46,405 bases of DNA from the NCBI GenBank assembly GCA_003427395.1, contig BFEA01000547.1, positions 847,657 to 894,061 of the forward strand. The letters are read 5' to 3'. A model generated the notes under the pieces. It ran no database searches. It was not told the origin of the DNA and saw nothing but the letters and a program-made list of their open reading frames with translations. Of this stretch, positions 20,797 through 32,510 are shown piece by piece (the stretch's first letter is position 1; every line of letters begins with the position of its first letter). The position numbers were made by a program, and so were the translations under genes. This stretch comes from Chara braunii. Taxonomy: Eukaryota; Streptophyta; Charophyceae; Charales; Characeae.

Positions 20797-22952
20797 TAAT
20801 GACTGCCTACTGCCTACCGTTGTCCCTGGTGGAACGACATCCGGGTATGGAAGTGAGAAATAGGCAAATGAGAAGTCTTGATACACTTGTATGAGCGATT
20901 GGCTAATACTATCGTTGGAAGTACCGTAAAGACTGAAAGGTCCCTTAAAATCGAGCCTTGATTCGAGGTGGGTTGATAATCCGCAGACAATGACCACTTC
21001 TGCTCTATTGACGGGGTTAGGAGGAATGGTTGATCGTATATGGAATTGGGAAGAGCATGAAGTGAGGGTTAATTCCGTGAGTGCGGTTTGAGTGATGCAG
21101 TAAGGGTTGCTTGGGATCGATAAGCGCCTTGACTATGCGCTGTGAGCACTGCCTAGTATGCGATTAAATGGAGTCGAAAGGCTCTTTGGCTTTAATGATT
21201 GATGAGTTTGGGTAATACTTTGTGGGCTCGATTCGGCTAAGAATGAGTGAGGTGGCTTTGACAATGCTGAGTATGCCTATGATTGGAATCTAAGGCTAAT
21301 TGACTCGTTACGTGATTGTTGTGTTAAGTCTGTCTTGGGGGATAGTCAAGTTAAGATGGAGCGTCTCCCCTAGTCATGTGGCCCCTGCGTTAGAGAAAGT
21401 TGCGGATACGAGAACAACATGGGTGAGGGGATGATTGATAAAGTGTGAAGTAAGGAGTTTAATTGTAAAAATATTTCCTTGAGCCAGACCGAGATGTGAT
21501 GCGATAGGTACTACGGCCTGTACGATGCTTAGACTCCTCGATAGTGTGAGTTGGTGATGATCTGAGTCGCTTGCGGACTGTCTGGCTAACTATCGATAAG
21601 TCTCGAGAAGTAGTGGCCACTAGGATAGTGGTTTGGCTATTCCGAAGAGAGGCCTATGTGTTAACTATATGTGATATATGTATGTATGACATTTGTGATG
21701 GTTTGTTTGGACGTCTCTATATACGTGATTTCATTGTGGTTTGTCTGATGTCTGATTGATGGCGTATGCATGGATTGCCTTCCACGAGGATTTAGATTCT
21801 GCATGAAACCCACGCCTGACATGGGACCAGGGGTGAATGGGGTGACTTGCTTCTGTGGAAGGTGGTTCTTCCGGAGAGGAGTTAGTCGGCGTGTATAATT
21901 GGTCCTCGGTGGAACTGCATTCTTGAGTTGGTACTCCCTCGATGAGGCTTAAGGAAGCGGTATTTAGTCTCGAAACTGATAGTGAGACCCACGCCGGAAC
22001 TATGTTCCTGGTCCATTAGTGGGGTGTTGTTGTCTCTCCTGTGATGGGAGAGTAACTACATTATCTGTTGAAAAAAGAGGAAAGGACTTGCTACCTTTCT
22101 GAGGCTGTGATAGCCAGGTGAAACAACTACTGCTTAGTGAGAGCAGTTCTGGGGTAGCGACCTAGACTCGTCTCTCACTAAGTAGGGCCACCATATTTGT
22201 AAAGGTGCGAGTTCGCTCCTCGTTGCCTTGATAAGTCTGAATGGGGTTGTCCACTTGACCATGAAAGGGGCAGTGAGGTACAAGCGCTGGAGTCGGAGAG
22301 GGATGCGGTGAGGCTTGATCTTTAAAGCGGGGCTCAAGAGTCGAGATGTTATCTTATGAGGATTACACCGCCCCTCTGTAATATATGCTTCGCTTAAGAG
22401 TTGAAGGGGTAACAATTGTATCATGTTATTTACTCATTGCCAGTCCTACCTCTACCTTATAGAATATGGAAATACGTTATTGAGAGTTATCTTGGTATAT
22501 AACTGGCAGTTGAGTTGCGCTCATATGGTTGTTTATAAAGCATATTGGGTCCGTCAGTTACAACCGTTACAGATAAATTGTGGTGTCATGTAGAAATTAT
22601 TTGTTATCAGTATATGTCATTTATCATGGGTTGTGCTGCATTTTGTATTTGTGTTTGGAGTATCCACCTATGTGACAAATGTACATCGCGCCTTGCCTTG
22701 ATAATGGCAATCATAAGTGGTAAATGCATGAGTTATGATTGGAGGGATTTATTAATGGATGTTTGTGTTTTATTTTTGATAGATATTTACTTAAAGACTC
22801 TCTTCGGTATCGTCATTGTTTTGGATAGATTCTTATGCGCGTTTTTATAATGAAGTGTCGAAAATAATTTAGTGGGATATGTTTTATATTTGATTTAGTC
22901 ACGTAGCTCCTCTCGCATCTCGGCCCTAACGCCGCTCGTTGTTGTTCAACAG
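20797..22952 (+). other. Untranslated leader of element D
   Basis: 2.2 kb without a credible frame between the primer-binding site and gag. Bases 21780-22130 are conserved in the other element interior at 37390-37720. Hairpins: CTCTCC/GGAGAG (22034-22052) and a 10-bp stem CTTAGTGAGA/TCTCACTAAG (22133-22142, 22173-22182). It ends in a branch point and acceptor. Genomic-RNA-specific signals would be expected here. Confidence 0.65.
22926..22952 (+). promoter_or_regulatory. Branch point and 3' splice acceptor before gag
   Basis: CTAAC (22926-22930), a T-rich stretch, then CAACAG ending at 22952, 24 bases before the gag ATG. The spacing fits a spliceosomal acceptor. Confidence 0.55.
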
Positions 22953-22976
22953 GTGGTGGGGTCGAGGGAGCTCGAG

Positions 22977-23942
22977 ATGGAGGGTTCTCAAGGAAAGATC
23001 GAGGCCGAGAAACTCGCTTCTCTGTTGGAAAGGCGAGATTGGGAGCGAGACAACCTGCCCAAGGTTGAGATCGACTTCTTCAAAGGCGATCATGTTTCTG
23101 ACTTCCTCGACAAGTTTGAACAAATAGCGTCCCACTGCAAATGGAGTGAGGGACAGATGCTGGAAGAAGTGATAAAGTATATTTGTATAGGCTTGAAGGG
23201 TGAAGTCAGGGGGTTGGTTAGAAGATCGGGGTCATCGTGGAGGAAGTTCTATGATGACATGTGGAATAAGTACCGGCTAGGTGAGGAGCAACTGACCAAA
23301 GACGATCTTGAGAAGATAGATTGGTATGCTCATGAACTTCACGAATGCAGAACAACGAGATTTGATTCGCGGAACAGAAGGGAGACTAGTATGAGATAAG
23401 ATCCGAGAGAACCTTGAACAGGAGGATTTTGACCAGTACCTCTGCCGTACCCGGCGAGAAGCGAGGAAAAGAAAGAAGGCGTTGGATAGTGAGAAGAGTG
23501 AGCTTGAAAAGGGGGCGAATGATCCTGCAGTAGGCACCTCTTATGCTAAGAAAGAGGGATCCCAGAAGGACGCTGAGATCGTCAGGCGAAATCACAGGTG
23601 GAGCAGAGAAAAAAAAAATGAGTCGGGAGGAGAAAGAAAAAAGATACCGGCAAAAGTAAGAATTGCGGTAACCCATACCTGTGAGAGAACACTTGACGCT
23701 CCTGACGAGAAGGGAATAGAGGAGCAAGGAGTTCAGGGAGAAGTTGGTATAACCCTGCTGCACACTGCAATTGATCTTAATAAGCAGTGTGATGACAAGG
23801 GAATATCGTCAGCTGTATGTCGAACTGTACGAAGGAATACAAGAGGGCGAGAACGGTTGGTGAGGATAGTATGTGTTTGCTGTGGGAAGACTGGTCATAC
23901 CTCTCGCAGATGTAAGATGGCGAAGAAAGAAATTCAGGGGTA
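22977..23942 (+). pseudogene. gag: Retrotransposon gag (capsid and zinc knuckle), frameshifted
   Basis: Two overlapping reading frames make one gag. The first (ATG 22977, stop 23397-23399) encodes a charged, helical capsid-like region with the motif FFKGDHVSDFLDKFEQ followed by WSEGQMLEEV. The second frame is open from about 23401 to the stop at 23942. It continues with a Lys/Arg/Glu-rich linker and ends in a CCHC knuckle, CVCCGKTGHTSRRC (CX2CX4HX4C), typical of Gag nucleocapsid. A one-base frameshift at about 23392-23400 separates them; it may be decay, a sequencing error or, less likely, programmed. Gag would package element RNA in cytoplasmic particles. The ATG was chosen because the frame's upstream start codon is GTG. 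No protease or pol follows. Confidence 0.8.
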
Positions 23943-26182
23943 AGGTTGTGTGCCTAGATGAGAATGGTGTCAGCGATCCTAAGTGACTAACAAGTAGACA
24001 CTCGAAAGGCCATGACAGTGAGGTAGGTCCGATTGGTGGAATTAATGAGCGATTATTTGTTTATTTTGCCTTTACCAAACCTATGAGTTTTATGAGACAT
24101 AGGCCCCTTTCTTGTATATATTTCTGATATCGAAGGTGCGTTTTTACTTTTTGGGGTTGTGCGTATATTATGGGTCTGATCGTCCTCTCTTTGAGCTGGC
24201 TTTAGCTTTTGTTAAATACGAGTAGAGGTCTTTTAAGAAATTATCGTCGGTACGCTAAACGCATACCCAATTGTGCGAGAACATTTGATAGTATTTCGTG
24301 TATGTGACCTGTGTGATACGCTGTACAGGGTCTTTTGTTGACTGGGATATGAATTTGTGATAATTTGAGATTGTGGGGGTGTGAGACTTGGAATGACCTG
24401 ATTTTCTTCTGTAAATTATTTATTAATATGAGTTTTGATTCCCCCAGGTTGCAGGATCGTGCGTGTTTGGGTTGTTATTGGCATTCTCATCAAAGTGGCC
24501 TTGTGAGTTTTTTGTGTATTACTTTAATTAACAATGAAGCGAAGAAAGCGTGATTATTTGTGGGATATTTATGGAAGGCTTAAAAAGTCCAGAAATTCAT
24601 ATTAAGAGAGAGGTTATGCCCGAGGGCGGCCTGACAAAAGTTTGGGGTTTATTGTCAAGTGAAGAATGTTTTAAGGTTTTATAAACGAATCCATCCATTA
24701 GTGGGAGGATGACTGAGAGATTTTTATGGGTGATTCTCCTTCAGAGTGGGAGGAGTCTTAAAAACTATTATGAAAGGTTCACCCTTGAGAGGAAGGGGGT
24801 GACTTAAAAAGAATTTTTATGGAGTTAGAATATTATCTCCGACCAAATTGGCATTTCTGCTCTGTTGGACCTCAACTGCCAGTAAGCGTGTCATCTGCGG
24901 CAGGAAAACCTGTCATGTAAGAAAGCCCTTACTCAGCCAGGGGCTGTGAGTCCCGGGTGGTTCTGTGTGTGGCAGGGGGTAAGAAAAAATCCGTTCAATT
25001 CGGCATCTCCGCTTGCGTAGTCACGTAAAAGCTGGTAAGGATGGTCGTAAGTCCCTTATTCGGCTTCTTATGGGCCACAAGCGGTCTAGTCTGTGATGGG
25101 GACTTCCATTATTAAGGCTCCTTGAGAGAAACTCATGTTTTTGCTAATAGCCGGTGGGAGTGCCATCTGTGGCGGGAAGGATCGGCCTGATTATGGGGTC
25201 CTCCAATCGGCTATAATTTTGATTGAAAGTGGCGTTGAGTTTTGTTTGAAAAGGGTTATTAGAGTGGCTCGCTGAACAAAAATTGTGGATGAGAGTAGCA
25301 AAGTGCGTGATAAAAGTGAAGGATCACACTCATAAAAGTAGGATTTATGGGGAAGAGGGGTGACTTTCTTTATTTTGAAAGACAGAGTGAATATTACCAC
25401 CCATACCTTTGATGAGTTAGTAAAATGAGTCGCTTTTGAATGGTAATAGTGCCTTCTGGGACTGGGCTTAACGGGACCCTGCCCATAAGGTACGTTTTTG
25501 GTATGTATGATGGGGTCAAACACCCCAATCTTCTTGGTTAACTGAAAGATTGAGGCGTCTGACTAAATCCTACAATGAGGTGTTGTTTTGAGAGAGGGCT
25601 TGTAAAAGAGTGTATAAATCGGTTGAGCGTGAGTAATTGATGGGTAAAAAGAAAAGAGTCTATCTGAAGATCGCGGTCCTGAAATTGGACCCACCACTAG
25701 GTCGGAGGCTTAGCTAGTAGTGTGGGTTGTCGGAGTGTCCGGCGCAATAACACATCGCTCAAAGAGGCCGGAAGTGTTGTAATCCTAAGTTTGGCTCTGG
25801 ATGACTCCCCGTCCGTGGTTATAGTGGGTGGAAAGTGGGTTTGTCCACTTTGTTAAATTAGAAGTGGGAGAGTGTTTGTGCTTAGTCGATTATTCGACTA
25901 TTGTGAAGGAGTGTTTGTGGTTAGCCGATTCTTCGGCTGTTGTGAGTTTTTATATTTTGGTCAAGAATTGAATAGTATTTTCGATCCTTGGCTTTTACCC
26001 GAGGGGTCTCGAGGAACCGAGGTCTAGAGTTGATATAGCTTAGTAACTGCTTTAAACAACTTTAGCGACAAGTTAAAGGCCGAGGGAGTTATCCTATATT
26101 TCGTCTAAGAACTATATGGGGACAATGCTCATCGCGATTGCTTGTTGCGACGGGGACGTCGCTCAATAGGGTCCGGGAAGAC
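23943..26182 (+). other. Non-coding rest of element D interior
   Basis: 2.2 kb where pol would be expected, but all frames are short and no protease, RT or integrase motif could be read. Purine-rich stretches near the end (GGGTCCGGGAAGA at 26169-26181, just before the 3' LTR) are candidates for the polypurine tract. Confidence 0.6.
26169..26181 (+). other. Candidate polypurine tract
   Basis: GGGTCCGGGAAGA directly precedes the 3' LTR start TGTCGTACC. It is interrupted by TCC, so this is only a positional candidate. Confidence 0.35.
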
Positions 26183-26188
26183 TGTCGT

Positions 26189-26214
26189 ACCAAATACCCT
26201 TACAAGGGTATTTG
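26189..26214. repeat. LTR-start palindrome, 3' LTR of D
   Basis: Perfect 12-bp arms CCAAATACCCTT/AAGGGTATTTGG with a 2-base centre. Confidence 0.95.
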
Positions 26215-29200
26215 GCGTGTTTTTTGCAAGTCACGCCGGTGCGGTTTCGGTAGCCAGACGGCGTGCGCGTGAGCGGAAGCATAGATTCTTGTCAAGGCGA
26301 GAGGCGCACGTGGCAGAGCGGGGTATTGACGGTGAAGCGTAACTGTGCGCTGCCCAGGCGTGCCCAGCGTCACGGGCCAGAGGGACGCGCGACATTTGCT
26401 TGTACTTTATATTAAATAATTGTTGTGTCAAGTTCTTGCATGTTCCGACATTTTGCATAATTCGGACGTGACGCCGGACTCGATGGTCGTCACAGCAGTC
26501 GAGGACCTTAAACGTACGGTGGCGATTTTGACCCGCCGCGAGGGAGGAATATCTGCGGCGGGGCCTTGGCGGGTGTACTGGCCGCCCCGCGGTTTGCTGT
26601 GAGAGGTTGAGTGCAAGCGGGCCGTTGGGACCCGCGACCTGGCGGACTACGCCCGGGGCGCTATGGCAAGGCCCACCGCCGTACTATGGCATGTCGTGGG
26701 CCATAGGGAACCAAGCTGTGGGCCGGCAGTAGCCCCGCACCCTGAACTGTAGGACGGACGGCCTGTGTGGGGATTGCCCGCTGGGGACCTGAAGGGGCGG
26801 CCAACCCTGCCTGGGCGGAGCGGGGGAGAGGGTGTGTATGGTGGGATGAACCGGGATGAGAGAGTGCGCCGGGTGCATGCGTGGGGGAGGCAAGCAGCTC
26901 GGCGGTAGCAAGTGGCGAAGACAGGCCGGTACGGTGCAGTGACCAGGCGCTAAGTAGGAGAAGCGACGGGCAACGGGCGGGCCGGATGGCGCTGTGCAAC
27001 AGCAGGCTGGTGAGAAGCGCCGAGCGCGAGAGGAGGCAGGCCGGGCAGCTGAGGGCCGATCAATAAGTAGCAGGCGGTAGAGGTAAGGAGGTTGGGGCAC
27101 CGTAGCTGTCGGACACTGTGCAAGCAGCAGCGGGCCGGCCGGCAGGTAGTTGAGCATCGGGAACGGAGTGAATGAACCGGGACGGAGGGACGTGCCAGGT
27201 GCAGGCGGGTGAAGATAGCCATGGCGGACGGCAAGCTCCGCGCGGTCAGGGAGCTATAGCTAGCCCGATTCCTAACGAATTCGGGTGGGGAAAAGGGCGG
27301 AATAGGGGTTCTAAAGGCGGGCGGGCACGATTATAACGTTAGTTTTGGAAGAGAACGAGCGTAGAGGGAGGTTAGTGGAAGAACTGCTGCGTGGAGATGG
27401 GGGGAGATGAAAAGGAGGGGAGGTTAAAAGTTCATATCTCCCGTTTCTTGGTGGAAACGGGTGATTGAAGAGGTGATTTTGGGATTCTAAGCCATGGAGG
27501 ATTCAGCAATGATGTTAGTTTTGGGAGGGGATCAGTAAATAGGGAGCGAGCTGTAAAAGGGACTGCGCGATGGTGTCGAAGATAGTGGATATGGCGGGGG
27601 AAGGAATCGAGATACCACTCGATTCTTGATGGAATCAAGTGGGCTGAGGGTCGGAATAGAGGTTCGTGAGTACGACGATGTCGATGGTGGTGTTGGCTTT
27701 GTCTACGGGTTAGCTGTTTGGCCGGGGTCGACAGTACAGGCTGCCCCGAGGACTGGATTGGAATATGACAACGTATCTGCCCATGTTTCAGGGGCAGGTT
27801 CACTCGATTTCTGCTCATCATGACTACGAGGGAGAGCGGGATTTGCCTGCACGAACACACCGTCATGCTTAAGCGGCGGGAGCTTCATGGGCGGTCTTCC
27901 TCGTGAAGAACGAGGCCGCAGTTTTGATGACATGGTGTGTAGTGGCGGCGGGAGAGAATACGACGATGTATCTTCCCGTATTCTCGCGGAAGATTCATTC
28001 GGTTTTGTTCATCCTATCGATCAGGCGGCGTATGGATGGCTGTAGGGTCGGAGACTTTTCTGGCTCCCGGTGCGTTGCCGTCTCACTCACGGGGAGAGCA
28101 GCCCTCGTTGCGAGCACAGCAGTGCGAACCTGTGGTGGGTCGTTCTTGGTTCGGGAGGTAGATTCGATCGCTTGCTCGTTCTACTGAGCAGCAGCAAGAG
28201 GATAGCCACGGGGCCTGCGACTTACCGGTTGCGGTGTCTGGCGCCTTGTTCGCTGCCACAATCGGACCGGGTGTCCGTGGGTGCGTGATCAGAACAGCAG
28301 GAGAGGGAGGGGTTGTACACAGAGGGGAGAGAACATACCTGGGCAGCGCCTTGCAGAGGATCCGTTTGGGTCGAGCTTTGGACGATGTGGGGGGCCGAAG
28401 GCTGAGCTACGGCGTCAAGCTGGGTGAAAAGCTGAAGTGGAAGGCAGCATGAGTGGAGTCGTCGTGCGCGAGCGGATGCAAGGGTTAGGCAGTAGGAGGA
28501 GCGAATGCAAGCCAGAGGAGGGGAGACAGAGCTTACCTTGAATGGGAGGTGAGGACAGCAGGGTGGCAGCACGGCGCCGAAGGACTTACGCGTTGGGCTG
28601 TATGTCGCCCAGCCAAAAGCCAGACTGCAGTAGCAAGGTGGCCCGAGCTTGAGCCATGGTATTGTGGCTGCACATATCATGTGCTGAACTTGGCAGTAGT
28701 GGTTGCTGCAGCTGGTCGTCGGTTGATGCTGCCTGCTGCAGACCGCGTTACCCCTGATTGTGGCTGCCTTCAGCTGTTACCATGTTGCCCCGGATCCTTG
28801 ATTCTTTTGCTATGGTGAGCCGGTACGATGTGCTGTTGACCACTATGTTGGCATGCATGCGGCTATTCGATTCCAGCTGCGTCGTCTTGACTCTTGGCTG
28901 CAGCCGTCTAAAGACCACATGGTTGCGCCCAGGGAAGCGGAGAAGTGGGGCGAGGAGAATGGGTTGCAAAGGAAGGTTGTTGTTGAGGCGTGATGGAGCA
29001 GTGGCGAAGGGAGGTATTGTTGCGAATTGAAGGGTCGTCAGAGGACTAGCTTCGACAGTTTGACTTTGACATTGACCAAGCTGCTGCGTCGTTTCGGCCA
29101 CCATTGAGGGGGCCCTCAGGTGAAGGAAGATTTAAGAGGCCCTCTTTTGCGAGTCTTAGCGCACCCCCCCTTGTACCTGAGAGACTAAAAACCTATTCTT

Positions 29201-29627
29201 TTGTCCTTCTTCTTCTAAGTCTGGTCTATTGGCTCTTAGAGGAAGGCGGCAGGCAGGATTGCGACCCGTAGTTCGCGCCAAGGCCTCTGTGGGAGGTTCG
29301 CCCCACTGATTGAGGGAGCTCTGCCGGAACTCAGGAGGAGTTCTGGAGGCAAAAAATTGGAGGGTAACCGCTGCTTTCCTTCTATAAACCCAGTTATAAC
29401 CCCTATCTGTACATCTTTCTACACTTGACCGAATGTATAGTGTGAACCCTGTATTTGGCTCTTGGTTGACTTTCATGACATAAGTCAGACTAAAGAAAAG
29501 GAACGTGTGTGCAACCTCAGTTTCAGCCTTGTTGATTGTCTGAAAGCAGATTGCGAACAAAAGGGGTTGCATCTGGGGGAAGCGCGGAAGTAAGGTGGTT
29601 CTGCTAGAGATTGAAAGGGTCGTATAG

Positions 29628-30420
29628 GGTCAGGCAGGTTCCATAAGATTGGATGGCCTGACCGCTGTGTTTTATTTTTCGAATTGCATGGAGGGTCAGG
29701 ACACTCTATAAGTTTATGAGACCTGACTGCTTTGGTTTGCGAGGGCTTGATTGTGTTCAATTTTCAGGAGTTCAGGGCGCTCTGTAAGTTTAGGTACCCT
29801 GAGTTGCCTTGTTTCTTGGGGTTTCTTAAGTTTCTTTGTTTCTGAACGAGGGGACAGGGCTGTTCTGTAAGTTCAGGTGGTCCAGTCTCTTCCTGCTTTT
29901 ATTACGAGAAAGTAATATTTGGCAAAGGGGCAAACCCTTCTGTAAGTTCAGGGGGGTTGACTCAATGCCACACACATGATGGCTCAAAGAGAAATGAATC
30001 TGGCAGAGAGTTAGATCCTTCTGTAAGTTCAGGGGGTGTGGCTCAAAGCCTCGTACATGCTGGAACCCAATGGTTATAACTTGTTTATATTTTACTACTA
30101 TTCTATTAAAGAACGAGGTAATCAGACTGTTCTATAAGTTTAGGTGGTCTGATTATAGCCTATCACAACTTGAAGAGAGTATAACTAAGAATAAAACTGG
30201 TGGTAAACTGGGGCAGACTGAACTTAAGTTAGTTCAGTCATATGCAGCCTTAGAAGACAAAGGTAAAGACAGGTATATATAACTTGGATATCTTAAAAAG
30301 TTAAGGGCGACTAGAATGATCTAGTCATATGCCCAAAGAAGAGAGAAGTAGTTGTGCCCTCTGTTTTGTGTATACTCCTTGGCTAAGTTAGGCACATTCC
30401 ATAAGTTTGGGTGGCCTGAC
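29628..30420 (+). repeat. Covarying hairpin array, 3' LTR of D
   Basis: Same units as in the 5' LTR. Some pair better here: AATCAGAC/GTCTGATT is a perfect 8 bp (30120, 30147), and GTTAGGC/GCCTGAC (30387, 30414) covers 7 bp with one U-G pair. GACTAGA/TCTAGTC near 30309 has lost its long loop. Confidence 0.8.
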
Positions 30421-32510
30421 CTTATGTCTTATGTAAGCAGGGCATAAAGGGTTAAAACCTTGAAAGATCATGAACTATTGTTGCCTAGATAAATTTGGGA
30501 TGGGGAGAGTACTTACCTTTGTGGTTTGGCCTTCATGTGGCTGAGTGAGGTTACTACTTGGTCTGAGTTTCAGTTTGATAGGTAGTTGCTTTAGTCGCTC
30601 GCCACGTGCTAAAGCCATAGGAGTTAGTTTCAATTCCTACATTTTCTGAGCTAAGTTTATTTTTACTTAGGTCGATTCTTGCATTTTCTGAGATCTTTTG
30701 TTATACTTGGCTTGTATAAATTTTGGTAAGCAACTTTCCCTACGGGAAGCGCTGTCGAAATTTTCTTGATTCAAAGGAGATAGATTATATTTTGACAGGT
30801 GGCGATTCTGGCGATCCACCCTGGATAGGGGAGATTATGCCATGTGTCTACCTTTCCTTGGGCGCTGGCTTAGAGGTAGACTTAGACATAATTAATTAGG
30901 AGGATTCTGAGTGAGACTGTGATATGAAGATCATTCTCCAAGAGCTTATGATTTTAGCTTGGGGCATTGACCTGTCTTGTGCTACAGATCCTCTTGGTCA
31001 TTTGACTCAGTATTTGGAGTAGTTTCACTTTAATCCCACGAGGATCAGCTTCTGTTATCATTGATAACAGGTCGGTTGGTTGATCGCCGACTCGTCGGCT
31101 CACGATACAACTTTGCTTACACTTGTACCTCAGCCTGATTGCCTTAGCCCTGAGGTTTGATATGTTTCTTTGAGGGTTTAACCGAGCTTCTTTTAAATGG
31201 TCATTATAAAGGACTTATGAGATTTATGGAAAATTGGACTATAACTGGGGCTTGAGTGTGTGAGGCGTGGCATGAGTTACAGGGAACAGTAAAGTTGACC
31301 ACATTGGTGTATGGCAATGTGGTTATTGTGTGCGCCTGTGTTTTATGCAGGTTAGTATGTTGGAGCTTGGTACATAAGCCATACTTTGGAGACAGTGAGA
31401 ATAACAACCATCTGTCGCACGATCTGCAAACCTGATGAGTTTATGTTTCCCCGTCCTTTTATTGTTATCTCAAGTTCCGAATTGATATATGAGTGATGGG
31501 GTGTTTGTTTATTCTATTGATTGATTTTGCTTATTGATTTTTATAGTTGGACATTGCAGTCTGTGACAGCCGTCAAAGTCAAACCCCTTGACTTTCGCCC
31601 AGGCCCGGAGTGAGACTCATCTCCGGGACAGTAAGAAGCAACTGCCACCACATGTATGAACCTGTGTACCACCCACTCTGCACAGGGTGCAGAAGAGGGT
31701 GTGTGATCTTAAATCGCGCATGGCGGTTGTCCAACGTCGAGAGATTAACCCTCAAGGCGCTTGTCAGCCGACAATTGAGTGTCGAATGCGATTCTCGAGA
31801 TTAACGAGGACCGCGCGAGTATGGGTACTACATAGTACGCCATGATTGCGACCACTTGTGTACGCTTGCATTGCGAGTCGATATGAGTTAGCCCTGCGTG
31901 TGTGCGGTTTTATACTAAGACTCGCGCGTACCGCGTATCCGATATCCGCGTCGGAAAGTTATGGGATGGCTACCGAGGGGCTAGGAGCGTTGTCGAGTTG
32001 TTTGTGTTGTGTCGTTTCGTATGTGTGTGTGTGTTATATTTTTGTGATTCGTAAAGTGGTGCGCGCGTGGTGTGTGGGATGCGTCCTAGTCGACTGACGA
32101 CGAGTCGCGCTTGGGACCTCAACCCCCCCAAGATGTCGATTCGCGTGCGGGTCTGACAAAGGCGTATTACCGCGCGTACCCCCTATGCTACAGTGAACGA
32201 GAAACGCCCTCGACTGGTCCAGCTCTGCGATTGCAGCTGATTAGCTTTCGTACTGTGGACTGGTAGCTCGGCGGGGATACGCCCACCGAAGGGAGGTGAC
32301 GGCTCCTGTAAGGTGGAGGTAAGTCGTGCCTCGTGTAGGCCCTATCCTGTCGTAGGGGCTCGCAAGAGGTATGGCTGACGCACTCGGCCGCAGCAGCTTG
32401 CGGAAGCTCCATGTGTATTTGCGACGAAGGATTTAATATCCAACTCCTGCGTGACGCGGCCAGGAGGGTCCCTCGCTGCTTCGTGCGGTGCCGGACCGAT
32501 GCGCTCGACA

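Larger units (their letters stand above)
14445..32510 (+). mobile_element. Element D: gag-only LTR retrotransposon with 6.3-kb LTRs
   Basis: Two direct repeats of 6332 and 6328 bp begin TGTYGTACCAAATACCC and end GCTCGACA, with TG...CA ends. They flank 5406 bp that start with a tRNA-Asp-type primer-binding site and contain a broken gag with a zinc knuckle. No protease, reverse transcriptase, RNase H or integrase could be recognised, so it is probably non-autonomous, like the large retrotransposon derivatives (LARDs) of plants. The LTRs differ by a few percent by eye plus some indels. No perfect target-site duplication is seen (flanks TATGG and ACGGC). It lies inside LTR O. Confidence 0.88.
26183..32510 (+). 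mobile_element. 3' LTR of element D
   Basis: 6328 bp, the partner of 14445-20776 in the same order. It retains a GACAGGTGGCGATTCTGGCG segment (near 30800) that the 5' LTR lacks but the inverted LTR has. It ends CTCGACA and is followed by ACGGC, not a primer-binding site, as expected for a 3' LTR. Confidence 0.9.
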
